This document shows positions 40,357-48,955 of a stretch of 64,000 bases of DNA, one piece after another; the first letter of the stretch is position 1; every line of letters starts with the position of its first letter. Below the pieces are notes generated by a model that worked only from the letters and a program-made list of their open reading frames with translations, was not told the DNA's origin and did no database searches. Origin of the DNA: Sva-07 sp963710625 (GTDB lineage Bacteria > Actinomycetota > Acidimicrobiia > Acidimicrobiales > Ilumatobacteraceae); assembly GCA_963710625.1 (NCBI GenBank), contig CAVQBG010000002.1, forward strand, positions 1-64,000. The letters are read 5' to 3'. The position numbers were made by a program, and so were the translations under genes.

Positions 40357-40362
40357 TAACCT
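40357..40362 (+). promoter_or_regulatory. Candidate -10 box (TAACCT) of folC
   Basis: TAACCT ends 10 nt before the folC ATG at 40373; no ribosome site lies between. It fits the leaderless pattern. Confidence 0.4.
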
Positions 40363-40372
40363 GAGCGCCTCC

Positions 40373-41662
40373 ATGAACTACGCCGATGCGTTGCGATATC
40401 TCGACGAGCACGCCACCTACGAGAAGACCGGCAGGATCGAGTCGCCGTCGCTCGACAACATCACCGCGCTGTGCGCGGCGATGGGCGATCCGCAGCACGC
40501 GGCACCGGTGATCCACATCACCGGCACCAACGGCAAGGGGTCGACCGCCCAGATGATCTCGCGGTTGCTCGTCGCGAGTGGTCTCACCGTCGGCACCTAC
40601 ACGAGCCCTCACCTCGAGCGCGTCAACGAGCGCATCAGCCGCAACCTCGAGCCGATCGGCGACGAGGAGTTCGCCGAGCAGGTCGCGGCGATCGCAGAAC
40701 TCGAACCGATCGTCGGGGTGCGCCCCGGATACTTCGAGATCATGACCGCGGCCGCGTTCCGGTGGTTCGCCGACGTCGCCGTCGACGTGATGGTGATCGA
40801 GGTCGGGTTGCTCGGTCGGTGGGACGCGACCAACGTCGTCGATGCGACCGTGGCGGTGATCACCAACATCGGGATGGACCACACCGAGTTCGCCGGGCCG
40901 ACGCTCGAACACATCGCCACCGAGAAGGCCGGCATCATCAAGCCCCGATCGGCGACCGTCGTGGGTGAGAACCGTCCGCAACTCGTCGACATCTTCGCCA
41001 AGGCGGGCGGCGCGGCCACCCTGATCGTCGACGACGATTTCGAACTTGTGGGCAACCGCCTCGCGATCGGTGGACGACTGCTCGACATCCGCACGCCCAC
41101 CACGATCTACACCGACGTCTACCTGCCGCTCAACGGCGCTCACCAGGGCAGCAACGCCGCGGTGGCGCTCGTGGCCGTCGAGACGTTCTTCGCGGCACCA
41201 CTGGCCGAGGAGGTGGTCATGGAGGGCTTCGCAGAGGTCTCGATGCCCGGTCGGTTCGAGGTGCTCGGCCGCCAGCCGCTCGTGATCGTCGACGGCGCGC
41301 ACAACCCGCCGGGTGCCGACACCTGCGCCGGAGTGTTCTTCGAGGACTTCAACCCCGACGGGCGTCGGTTGCTCGTCGTCGGCACGCTGCGTGACCCCGA
41401 GGAGATGCTCGCGGCCTTGCGCGCCGACGAGTTCGACGTCGTGTTCGCCTGTACGGCACCGTCCCCGCGCGGTGTCCCGGCCGTCGACGTGGCCGACGCC
41501 GCGCGCCGCCTCGGCTGCGACGACGTCTACGTGTTCGACACCGTCGAGGCCGCCTGCCAGCGGGCGATGGAGTACGCGGACGGCGACGACGCGCTCCTCG
41601 CCACCGGCAGCCTCTACACCGCGGGCGCCGCTCGCCCCGTCCTCCAGCGCTCCGCCAACTGA
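40373..41662 (+). CDS. folC: Folylpolyglutamate synthase / dihydrofolate synthase
   Basis: A 429-residue Mur-ligase-family enzyme. P-loop IHITGTNGKGSTAQMISRLL near residue 48, TYTSPHLERVNERI (Mur-family SPHL motif) near 77, INIGMDHTEFAGPTLEHIAT near 164 and REVLGRQPLVIVDGAHNPPGA-like sequence (EVLGRQPLVIVDGAHNPPGA) near 296 define FolC. It adds glutamate to dihydropteroate and then to folates in the cytosol, using ATP. It follows clpX by 36 nt and is followed by a long palindrome and ndk. Confidence 0.93.
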   Translation: MNYADALRYLDEHATYEKTGRIESPSLDNITALCAAMGDPQHAAPVIHITGTNGKGSTAQMISRLLVASGLTVGTYTSPHLERVNERISRNLEPIGDEEFAEQVAAIAELEPIVGVRPGYFEIMTAAAFRWFADVAVDVMVIEVGLLGRWDATNVVDATVAVITNIGMDHTEFAGPTLEHIATEKAGIIKPRSATVVGENRPQLVDIFAKAGGAATLIVDDDFELVGNRLAIGGRLLDIRTPTTIYTDVYLPLNGAHQGSNAAVALVAVETFFAAPLAEEVVMEGFAEVSMPGRFEVLGRQPLVIVDGAHNPPGADTCAGVFFEDFNPDGRRLLVVGTLRDPEEMLAALRADEFDVVFACTAPSPRGVPAVDVADAARRLGCDDVYVFDTVEAACQRAMEYADGDDALLATGSLYTAGAARPVLQRSAN

Positions 41663-41679
41663 CCCCGTCCCACCCCAAC

Positions 41680-41738
41680 AACCCGGAAAATGCCGGGATT
41701 GTCGCGCTCAGCGCGCAGATCCCGGCATTTTCCGGGTT
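41680..41738. terminator. Long perfect palindrome between folC and ndk
   Basis: Perfect 19-bp arms, 41680-41698 and 41720-41738 (arm one AACCCGGAAAATGCCGGGA), around a 21-nt loop that itself contains a GCGC...GCGC stem. It lies just after folC and ends 9 nt before the candidate -10 box of ndk. It could act as a terminator or be a dispersed palindromic repeat. The central AAAATG/CATTTT is unusually AT-rich for this genome. Confidence 0.6.
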
Positions 41739-41746
41739 GGGATCGG

Positions 41747-41752
41747 TAGGTT
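41747..41752 (+). promoter_or_regulatory. Candidate -10 box (TAGGTT) of ndk
   Basis: TAGGTT ends 7 nt before the ndk ATG at 41760, the spacing expected for a leaderless transcript. Confidence 0.45.
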
Positions 41753-41759
41753 CGCCGGC

Positions 41760-42170
41760 ATGTCTGATCGCACCCTGGTCCTGTTGAAGCCCGACGCCGT
41801 GGAGCGCAAGCTCGTCGGCGAGATCGTGTCGCGGTTCGAGGCGAAGAACCTCGTCATCGTCGCCATGGAGCTCCGCCAGCTCGACACCGACACGCTGGCA
41901 CGACACTACGAAGAGCACGTCGGCAAGGGGTTCTACGGCGAACTGGTCGAGTTCATGAGCCGTGGCCCCGTCGTCGCGATGGTGATCGAGGGTCCTGAGG
42001 ACACCTGGGAAGTGGTTCGTGCAATGATGGGGGCAACCAATCCGCGCACGGCGGCCCCGGGAACCATTCGTGGCGACCTCGGCATCCTGTTCACCGAGAA
42101 CCTGGTGCACGGCAGCGATTCGTTGGCGTCTGCCGAGCGCGAGATCGGGATCTTCTTCCCCAATCTGTAA
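41760..42170 (+). CDS. ndk: Nucleoside diphosphate kinase
   Basis: A 136-residue protein of normal length. MSDRTLVLLKPDAVERKLVG at the N terminus, YGELVEFMSRGPVVAMVIEG, then MMGATNPRTAAPGTIRGDLG and the active-site NLVHGSDSLASAEREI, whose His (about residue 116) is the phosphorylated residue. It equalises NTP pools by transferring the gamma phosphate between nucleotides. It stands between folC and mreB; a long palindrome and a leaderless-type promoter separate it from folC, so it is probably transcribed separately. Confidence 0.96.
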   Translation: MSDRTLVLLKPDAVERKLVGEIVSRFEAKNLVIVAMELRQLDTDTLARHYEEHVGKGFYGELVEFMSRGPVVAMVIEGPEDTWEVVRAMMGATNPRTAAPGTIRGDLGILFTENLVHGSDSLASAEREIGIFFPNL

Positions 42171-42248
42171 CATTGAGGGATTCCGGTTGATGGCACGGTT
42201 GGAGTGCCGGATCGGAACTCTCGACAGCTCGCGAAAGGTGGCCAGTCC

Positions 42249-43283
42249 ATGGCCCGCAACAATCCGCTCAGTCTCGGGCGTGACCTGGCCATCGACCTGG
42301 GCACGGCCAACACGCTGATCTACGTCCGGGGCCACGGTGTGGTCCTCGACGAACCGTCGGTCGTCGCGATCAACGCCAACGACGGCCGCCCCGTCGCGGT
42401 CGGCATGGAAGCCAAGCGGATGATGGGACGCACGCCGAACCACATCAAGGCGATCCGGCCCCTCAAGGACGGCGTCATCGCCGACTTCGAGGTGTGCGAG
42501 AAGATGCTGCGCTACTTCATCCAGAAGGTGCACGGCTCGAAGTGGAGCAAGCCGCGCATGGTCATCTGCGTGCCATCCGGCATCACGGGCGTCGAGCAGC
42601 GCGCGGTGCAGGACGCCGCGGAGTACGCGGGTGCCCGCAAGCCGGTGCACATCATCGAGGAGCCGATGGCCGCGGCGATCGGCGCCGACATGCCCGTGCA
42701 CGAGCCGTCCGGCAACATGATTGTCGACATCGGCGGCGGCACCACGGAGGTCGCGGTGATCTCACTCGGCGGAATCGTGACCGCCCAGTCGATCCGGGTC
42801 GCCGGCGACGAACTCGACGACGCAGTCCTGCAGTACGTGAAGAAGGAGTTCTCGCTCGCGATCGGTGACCGCACCGCCGAGGAGATCAAGATCCAGATGG
42901 GTTCGGCGTGGCCACTCGAACTCGAGCTCACCGCCGACATCCGCGGTCGCGACCTCATCTCCGGGCTGCCCCGCACGATCCAGGTCACCACCGAACAGGT
43001 GCGTGAAGCCCTTGCCGAGCCGATCTCTGCCATCGTGGACGCCGTGAAGACCACGCTCGACAAGACGCCGCCCGAACTCGCGGCCGACATCATGGAAGAC
43101 GGCATCACCATCACCGGTGGTGGCGCCTTGCTCGGTGGCCTCGATCAGCGACTGATGCACGAGACCGGCATGCCGATCCGCATCGCCGACGAGCCGCTCT
43201 ACAGCGTCGTGATCGGTTCCGGGCGCGCGCTGGAGAACATCGACGCCATGCGTGGGCTGATGTCCCTCGGCGGCGAGGACTGA
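42249..43283 (+). CDS. mreB: Rod shape-determining protein MreB (bacterial actin)
   Basis: A 344-residue actin homologue. Phosphate 1 LAIDLGTANTLIYVRGHGVV near residue 12, the connect and phosphate 2 region NMIVDIGGGTTEVAVISLGG near 158, and adenosine motif ITITGGGALLGGLDQRLMHE near 287. The ATG at 42249 has an AAAGGTGG ribosome site; an upstream in-frame start at 42204 lacks one. MreB filaments position the elongasome. It opens the operon mreB-mreC-mreD-mrdA-rodA, which encodes the complete rod-elongation module and implies a rod-shaped cell or at least lateral wall synthesis. Confidence 0.96.
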   Translation: MARNNPLSLGRDLAIDLGTANTLIYVRGHGVVLDEPSVVAINANDGRPVAVGMEAKRMMGRTPNHIKAIRPLKDGVIADFEVCEKMLRYFIQKVHGSKWSKPRMVICVPSGITGVEQRAVQDAAEYAGARKPVHIIEEPMAAAIGADMPVHEPSGNMIVDIGGGTTEVAVISLGGIVTAQSIRVAGDELDDAVLQYVKKEFSLAIGDRTAEEIKIQMGSAWPLELELTADIRGRDLISGLPRTIQVTTEQVREALAEPISAIVDAVKTTLDKTPPELAADIMEDGITITGGGALLGGLDQRLMHETGMPIRIADEPLYSVVIGSGRALENIDAMRGLMSLGGED

Positions 43284-43310
43284 CCGCCGCATACGGCATC
43301 GGACACCGCC

Positions 43311-44513
43311 ATGGCCATCTATTCCGTCGGGCGCAAGCGCATCATCCTCGCGCTGCTGCTGACCTCCGTGCTCCTGCTCACGCTCGACCTGCGCGGCAAC
43401 CCGGTGATCAATGCGGTTCGTGACGGGTTCGGCGTCGTCCTCGACCCGGTCGAGTCGGCCACCGGCGTGGTCACCAATCCGATCGAGCGTGCCTGGCACG
43501 GCATCACGAACTACGACGACCTCGAACAGGAGAACCTGGCGCTCCAGGAGCAGGTCGACCGCCTGATCGGAACCCAGGCCGCCGCCGAGGCCGCCGTGAT
43601 CGAGGGCAAGGAACTGCAGGCGCTCTACAGCCTCCCCTCGCTGTCGGGCATCGACACCGAGGTGGCCCGCGTCGTCGGCGAGGCGGCGAACAACCTCGAT
43701 CAGGTCATCGAGATCAACAAGGGGAGCCGCAGTGGCATTGCCGTCGGGATGCCGGTGGTCAACCAGGCCGGCCTCGTCGGCAAGGTGACGCAGGTGACGG
43801 CCAACTCGGCCCGCGTGATGCTGGTCACCGACGCGCGCTACGCGGTCGCCGTCAAGGTCACCTCGTCCGATCAGGTCGACGACCTGCTGCCGACCAACAC
43901 CACGCCGTCGGGTCTCGACCCCGACGAGGTCGCCGACGCAGGGACCACGACCACCGCTCCGAGCACCACGGTGCCGGTGGCGCTCGTGCCCGGGGCGACG
44001 TTGCCGGGCGGCGCGCCGGTCCCCGCCACCACGCTGCCCGGGGCCGACGCATTCGACCTGTCGCAACTCGTCGACGAGAACGGGCGCCCGCTCACCGAAG
44101 CCGAGATCCTCGAGTTGGCGGCGGCGGAGGCGGCCTCGACGTCGACGACGCTCCCGCAGGCGACGGACGGCAGTGCCGCAGCCAGCACCTCGACGACGAC
44201 CACGACGACCCCGCCGGTGATCGAGAAGGAGTACGGAGCGCTCGAGGGACGTGGCCGTCTGCGCCTGCCACAGATCAAGTTCCTCCAGGACTCCCCGTCG
44301 CTGGCGGAGCTGCAGGCGGGCGACCTCGTGGAGACGGCCGGCGGGTCCGAGAGCCTCGCCCCGACCGGCATCCCGGTCGGGCGCGTGCTCAACCGTGCCG
44401 ACCGTCCGGGATCGGGCGGCCCATTGCTCGACGTCGAGCTGAACGCCGATCTCGCCCGTCTCAACTTCGTGCGCGTGGTGCTGTACCGACCGCTGTCCGA
44501 AGTCGAGCAGTGA
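43311..44513 (+). CDS. mreC: Rod shape-determining protein MreC with a large low-complexity insert
   Basis: A 400-residue bitopic protein: short cytoplasmic N terminus, one membrane helix IILALLLTSVLLLTLDL (about 11-27), a coiled coil (DLEQENLALQEQVDRLIGTQ, about 65-100), then the first MreC beta-barrel (SGIAVGMPVVNQAGLVGKVT near 140). About 120 residues of Thr/Ala/Pro-rich sequence follow (185-305; TTTTAPSTTVPVALVPGATL, later STSTTTTTTPPV) before the second barrel resumes (GRGRLRLPQIKFLQDSPSLA). Such an insert between the barrels is unusual and probably forms a flexible extracytoplasmic linker. It connects MreB to PBP2/RodA in the membrane. Confidence 0.85.
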   Translation: MAIYSVGRKRIILALLLTSVLLLTLDLRGNPVINAVRDGFGVVLDPVESATGVVTNPIERAWHGITNYDDLEQENLALQEQVDRLIGTQAAAEAAVIEGKELQALYSLPSLSGIDTEVARVVGEAANNLDQVIEINKGSRSGIAVGMPVVNQAGLVGKVTQVTANSARVMLVTDARYAVAVKVTSSDQVDDLLPTNTTPSGLDPDEVADAGTTTTAPSTTVPVALVPGATLPGGAPVPATTLPGADAFDLSQLVDENGRPLTEAEILELAAAEAASTSTTLPQATDGSAAASTSTTTTTTPPVIEKEYGALEGRGRLRLPQIKFLQDSPSLAELQAGDLVETAGGSESLAPTGIPVGRVLNRADRPGSGGPLLDVELNADLARLNFVRVVLYRPLSEVEQ

Positions 44514-44535
44514 CCCCGCACGGTCCGACCGGCTG

Positions 44536-45075
44536 ATGCTCGCCGCGTTCGTCCAGGGCCCGCTCGTGCGGGTGATCCCGCTCGGGCTGATCCTGCTCGC
44601 GCTCCAGCGCACGATCTTCGTCGAGGTCCAGGTGGCCGGCGTGATCATCCAGATCATGATCGCCACCTCTGCGGCCGCCGGTGTGGTCGGTGGGAGCGAA
44701 CGCGGGGCGTTGGTCGGATTCGTGTTCGGGGTGATGTTCGATCTCGCCGAAGGAACCCCGCTCGGTTCGACGGCAACGGCGATGACGATCGCCGGTGTGG
44801 TCGGCGGGTTGCTCGCACTGATCGCCGCCGACCCGCACTGGTGGCTCGCCGCACTCTTCACCGGGCTCGGAGCTGCCGCCGGCGCGCTGATGATCCCGGT
44901 GGTGCGAGTGTTCATCGGTGAACCCGAACCGTTCCAGGAGGAGCTGTACGTCGTGGTGCCGATCGTGGCGGCGTCGGCGGCGATCATGAGCCCGTTGCTC
45001 GTGCCGTTGGCCCGCTGGAGTCTGCGACTGCGCCGGCCGGAGTGGACCCAGCCCGTCAAGGAGCCGACCGCCTGA
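44536..45075 (+). CDS. mreD: Rod shape-determining membrane protein MreD
   Basis: A 179-residue membrane protein with five hydrophobic helices (RVIPLGLILLALQRTIFVEV, VIIQIMIATSAAAGVVGG, GFVFGVMFDLAEGTPLGS, AMTIAGVVGGLLALIAADPH, LYVVVPIVAASAAIMSPLLV). The GFVFGVMFDLAEGTPLG segment matches the conserved G-x-x-x-G-x-x-x-D motif of MreD. The sequence is weakly conserved, as usual, and identity rests on the position between mreC and mrdA. It starts 22 nt after mreC. Confidence 0.78.
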   Translation: MLAAFVQGPLVRVIPLGLILLALQRTIFVEVQVAGVIIQIMIATSAAAGVVGGSERGALVGFVFGVMFDLAEGTPLGSTATAMTIAGVVGGLLALIAADPHWWLAALFTGLGAAAGALMIPVVRVFIGEPEPFQEELYVVVPIVAASAAIMSPLLVPLARWSLRLRRPEWTQPVKEPTA

Positions 45076-45196
45076 TCGACGGATCGCACCCGACCCGAGC
45101 CGGTCGGGGATCCCGCTCACGTAAGAGTTCCTCGTGACCGCGGCCACGGCCACCCGCGCCCTGCAACGCGTTTGTAACATGCACACTGGTATCTGC

Positions 45197-45253
45197 ATGG
45201 TGACCCGACGACGAGTACTCCGCCACGCCCCGACGGTGCGTCATGGCTGCTGA
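45197..45253 (+). CDS. Possible short leader ORF overlapping the mrdA start
   Basis: An 18-codon ORF (MVTRRRVLRHAPTVRHGC) begins at 45197, directly after a -10-like TATCTG (45190-45195), and its stop (45251-45253) overlaps the first codons of mrdA. mrdA has no good ribosome site, so translation could be coupled to this leader. It is arginine-rich. It may be chance; nothing beyond position supports it. Confidence 0.25.
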   Translation: MVTRRRVLRHAPTVRHGC

Positions 45254-47453
45254 CAAACGCGCGGCGCGCCTCGGCGTCCTCGCGCTGGTCGCGCTCCTGC
45301 TCTTCGGGCTCGTCGGCGCCCGCCTGTGGTTCCTGCAGACCGTCGAGCAGGAGGCACTCCAAGCTCAGGTCGACATCACCAAACTGCGCACCGTTCCCCT
45401 GCTTCCCGAACGTGGGCGCATCTTCGACGCGGACGGCCGAATCCTCGCCGACAACGATCGCGTGCTCACCGTCGGGGTCGACTGGGAGCTGATCCGGCGT
45501 TCCGACGACCGCGCCGAGATCTTCCGCCGCCTGTCGGGGTGGGTCAACGTCCCGATCGAGGAGATGGAAGCCCGCTACGACAGCGGCGTCTACAGCCCGT
45601 TCCTGCCGATGCCGGTTGCAGAGGACATCGACGAACGCACCGCCATCGCCATCGAGGAGCGCATCGAGGACCTGCCGGGCGTCACGATCCTCGAGCAGTC
45701 ACGCCGCGTGTACCCGTACGCTCCCCTTGCAAGTCACGTGGTGGGCTACATGGGCCGGATCACCGCTGAGACGAAGGACGTCTATCAGGAGAAGGGCTAC
45801 TACCTGAACGAGCGCGTCGGCCAGTTCGGCATCGAGCTGAGCATGGAAGAGGACCTCCACGGCGTCTGGGGCTCGGTCACCTACGAGGTCGACAACGCCA
45901 GCCGGATCGTGCGTGAGGTCGAGCGGATTCCGCCGATCAACGGCAACGACGTGCAGTTGACGATCGATCTCGACCAGCAGCAGTTCGCCGAGCAGGCCCT
46001 CGAGACCCAGATCAAGCGACGCCAGGCCGAGGTCGCCGTCAACCCGAAGGACCCCGAGACGAACTTCACGACGCTGGTGTTCCCGGACTACCCACGCGAG
46101 GTTCCGTACAAGGCGCCGGCGGGATCGATGGTCGTGCAGAACTACCAGAACGGTCAGATCATCGCCCTGGCCAGCTACCCCACGTTCGACAACCGCTGGT
46201 TCGAGTCGGACCTCGGCGGCGGCAAGTTCGAGGAGATCTTCCCGTCGGTCGACGTGAACGGCGATCCGATCGACCCCGACGAGTCGATCCTCGTCAACCG
46301 AGCGATCCAGGGCCGCTACAACCTCGGTTCGACGTTCAAACCCTTCAGCGCCTTCGCCGCCCTCGACACCGGCCTGATGGGCGTCAACGACTACTACGTC
46401 GACGAGGGCTCCTACCGGATGGAGTCGGTCGAGGAGGATCGCTGCAATTCGGGTCTCGTCCGCTGCGTCTACCGCAACGCCACGTGCAGCGGCACCGGGC
46501 GTCCGTGCGTGTACGGCTCGGTCGACGTGGAGACCGCCCTCGCGGTGTCGTCGGATGCGTTCTTCTACCGCGTCGGCGAGTTGATCATGACGACGAACAA
46601 CTTCGAGCCGGTCCTGCAGGAGGAGGTTCGCAAGTTCGGCTTCGGCTCCGACCCCGGCATCGAGTTGCCGTTCGCCTTCGACGGCACCGTTCCCGACGCC
46701 GAACTCAAGGCGGAGTACGCCGAGCGCGGCGTGATCAGCGAGTCCGAGGGCTCCGGCTACTTCACCGGCGACAACGTGCAGCTCGCCATCGGGCAGGGGT
46801 TGCTGTCGGCGTCGCCGCTGCAGCTCGCCATGGGGTACTCGACGATCGCCAACAAGGGCAACGTGCTACGACCCGAGATCATCAAGGCGGTGTACCAGCC
46901 GGGAGTGCCCGATGCCGATGTCCAGGGCTACGCGGACCTGACCGAGGCCAAGCTGGCCCGCGAGCCGAACGTCAACGGCGAACTCATCCGGCAACTCCCG
47001 CTCGCGGAGGAGTCGTGGCAGGAGATCGACCGGGGCCTGACGAGGGTGATCAACGGTCCGGGCACGACCAGCGACTACTACCACTCGACGACGGGTGAGA
47101 ACCTCTTCTACTACTACCCGGACAGCGCGATCCCGCTCGCCGGCAAGACCGGCACGGCGCAGGGGGCCGGCAACTACCCCTGGAACGACTCCTCCGCCTT
47201 CGCCGCCTACAGCCGCGACCCGTCGCGCCCGTACACGGTCAGCGCCTACCTGGAGAAGGCCGGCTACGGATCGCAGGCGGCAGCGCCGGTCGTGAAGTGC
47301 ATGTTCCTCCAGATGTCCGGCCTCGCTCCGGCCGACCCCGTGGAACTGTCCGACGCGCTCGACACGTCGTCGACGCTGCCCGCGCAGCCGCAAACGCTCG
47401 CGGAAACGAAGTGCTACGACGGCCGGTTCAGCGCAGTCCGAACGACGGAATAG
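45243..47453 (+). CDS. mrdA: Penicillin-binding protein 2 (elongasome transpeptidase)
   Basis: A 736-residue class B PBP. N-terminal membrane anchor LGVLALVALLLFGLVGARLW (about 10-29); dimerisation/pedestal domain with RTVPLLPERGRIFDADGRIL near 50 and HVVGYMGRIT near 168; transpeptidase domain with the active-site S-x-x-K in NLGSTFKPFSAFAALDTG near 362, a second motif SSD (AVSSDAFFYRVGE near 435) and K-T-G in IPLAGKTGTAQGAG near 637. It crosslinks peptidoglycan during side-wall growth, working with RodA. It follows mreD after 167 nt and precedes rodA by 5 nt. Confidence 0.92.
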   Translation: MAADKRAARLGVLALVALLLFGLVGARLWFLQTVEQEALQAQVDITKLRTVPLLPERGRIFDADGRILADNDRVLTVGVDWELIRRSDDRAEIFRRLSGWVNVPIEEMEARYDSGVYSPFLPMPVAEDIDERTAIAIEERIEDLPGVTILEQSRRVYPYAPLASHVVGYMGRITAETKDVYQEKGYYLNERVGQFGIELSMEEDLHGVWGSVTYEVDNASRIVREVERIPPINGNDVQLTIDLDQQQFAEQALETQIKRRQAEVAVNPKDPETNFTTLVFPDYPREVPYKAPAGSMVVQNYQNGQIIALASYPTFDNRWFESDLGGGKFEEIFPSVDVNGDPIDPDESILVNRAIQGRYNLGSTFKPFSAFAALDTGLMGVNDYYVDEGSYRMESVEEDRCNSGLVRCVYRNATCSGTGRPCVYGSVDVETALAVSSDAFFYRVGELIMTTNNFEPVLQEEVRKFGFGSDPGIELPFAFDGTVPDAELKAEYAERGVISESEGSGYFTGDNVQLAIGQGLLSASPLQLAMGYSTIANKGNVLRPEIIKAVYQPGVPDADVQGYADLTEAKLAREPNVNGELIRQLPLAEESWQEIDRGLTRVINGPGTTSDYYHSTTGENLFYYYPDSAIPLAGKTGTAQGAGNYPWNDSSAFAAYSRDPSRPYTVSAYLEKAGYGSQAAAPVVKCMFLQMSGLAPADPVELSDALDTSSTLPAQPQTLAETKCYDGRFSAVRTTE

Positions 47454-47458
47454 GCCGG

Positions 47459-48613
47459 ATGGCCACCTCCTTCCTCTCCCGCAAGCCCGATTCGGGCCTG
47501 GGCAACATCGGTGCGAGTCCTGCGGCGCCGAGCCGCAACATCGACTGGGTGTTGATGACGGTCCAGTTCGCGTTGACCGTCATCGGCTGCTTCGTGGTGT
47601 TCTCGGCCTCCCGGACCCGCATCAACGACGACCCCTACGCGTTCGTGACACGCCAGGTGGTCTTCGCGATCATCGCAACGGTCGTCATGTTCGTGGTCAT
47701 GTCGGTCGACTACGAGTGGTGGAAGGACCGCGCGCGGTTCCTCTACGGCCTGACACTGGTGATCCTCACGTTGCTGTTCCTCGTCGGGATCGCGTCGGGG
47801 GAGGACCGGATCTCGTTCGACCTCGGCCCGTTCAACTTCCAGCCCGCCGAAATGGCGAAGTTCACCACGCTGCTCATGCTGGCGACGTACCTCGCCGAGG
47901 AACGCAGCGACGAGGTGTCGTATCCGAGGTTCCTCGGCGGTCTGATGATCGTCGGCGCTCCCGCCGTCCTCGTGATCATCCAGCCCGACCTCGGGTCGGC
48001 GTCGGTGCTCGTGTCGATGGCGATGGGCGTGCTGCTCGTCGCAGGGGCCAAGGCCCGCTACATCGCGTTGATCACCCTGTTGTCGATCACGACGGTCCTC
48101 GCCGCCTTCATCGGCCGTCTCGTCAACAACTACCAGGCGGCGCGCATCCGCGCGCTCGTCAACCCCGCCGCCGCCGACCGCGACGACCTCTACCAGGCGG
48201 AGAACGCCATGCGTGCCATCGGCACGGGGGGCGTGTGGGGCAAGGGGTGGTTGCGGGGCCCGCTCACCAACGGGCGCGACATCCCGGTGATGTGGGCCGA
48301 TTTCCCGTTCGCGGCGATCGGCGAGCAGTTCGGGCTGGTCGGCTCGTCGTTGGTGCTCGGCCTGGTCGCGATCGCCCTCGTGCGGATCTGGCGGATCGCC
48401 CACCTGTCCCGAGATCTGCTCGGCACCTACCTGTGTGCCGGCGTGTTCACGATGGTCCTGTGGCAGACGTTCCAGAACGTGGGCATGACGCTGCAGATCA
48501 TGCCGGTGACCGGCCTGCCGCTGCCGTTCATCTCCTACGGCGGATCCGGGCTGATCGTGTACTTCGCGCTGTTCGGGTTGGTGCAATCGGTCCACATGCG
48601 CCGCATGCGCTGA
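47459..48613 (+). CDS. rodA: Peptidoglycan glycosyltransferase RodA (SEDS family)
   Basis: A 384-residue membrane protein with about ten helices. SEDS hallmarks: FVVFSASRTRINDDPYAFVT near 40, FNFQPAEMAKFTTLLMLATY near 122, VLVIIQPDLGSASVLVSMAM near 163 (P-D-L-G), MWADFPFAAIGEQFGLVGSS near 280 and the C-terminal GLPLPFISYGGSGLIVYFAL. It polymerises lipid II into glycan strands together with the PBP2 encoded 5 nt upstream. RodA rather than FtsW is assigned because of the mre operon context. Confidence 0.92.
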   Translation: MATSFLSRKPDSGLGNIGASPAAPSRNIDWVLMTVQFALTVIGCFVVFSASRTRINDDPYAFVTRQVVFAIIATVVMFVVMSVDYEWWKDRARFLYGLTLVILTLLFLVGIASGEDRISFDLGPFNFQPAEMAKFTTLLMLATYLAEERSDEVSYPRFLGGLMIVGAPAVLVIIQPDLGSASVLVSMAMGVLLVAGAKARYIALITLLSITTVLAAFIGRLVNNYQAARIRALVNPAAADRDDLYQAENAMRAIGTGGVWGKGWLRGPLTNGRDIPVMWADFPFAAIGEQFGLVGSSLVLGLVAIALVRIWRIAHLSRDLLGTYLCAGVFTMVLWQTFQNVGMTLQIMPVTGLPLPFISYGGSGLIVYFALFGLVQSVHMRRMR

Positions 48614-48955
48614 CCTCGACGCAGGGGGTGGGGCCGACGGCGCGCGCAGCTGCGCCCGGCAGAATTGCCACCGGCATCCCTCGACACCCACGCTCACGGC
48701 GTAGAATCGTCTTCCCAGTGGCCAACTTCGACCGACTCAGCCCCCATGACCTCCGTGAACCCGGAGGCCAGCCGTGCGAGTCGCGCTGTCGAGTCCGCCA
48801 TGAGCACTGTCGCTGCGCTGATCAGCGCACGCCCGGGTTCGCCGACCGGCGTTCCCGTTCGCCACGAACGTCCCGAACCCTCCTTCATTCGCTGATGGTT
48901 CGGGCATCAGGGAGCGCCGCCACGGCAGCTCTCCGGAGAAGGGATTGCCTCCACC
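48614..48955. other. Leader region upstream of the RNase E/G gene
   Basis: A 342-nt gap with no convincing gene. It holds a candidate promoter (TCGACA at 48681 and TAGAAT at 48702-48707) that would give a 5' untranslated leader of about 240 nt for rne. Long rne leaders are autoregulatory in some bacteria; whether this one is cannot be judged from sequence. Confidence 0.35.
48702..48707 (+). promoter_or_regulatory. Candidate -10 box (TAGAAT) for the RNase E/G gene
   Basis: TAGAAT lies 15 nt after a TCGACA -35-like hexamer (48681-48686). This is the only good AT-rich box in the rodA-rne gap, and unlike most promoters here it would produce a long leader. Confidence 0.35.

Noticed and set aside
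45243..47453. Loss of the S-x-N motif in PBP2 (SSD instead)
   Set aside because: Class B PBP2 enzymes commonly have S-x-D at this place; the S-x-x-K and K-T-G motifs are intact, so the enzyme is probably normal.
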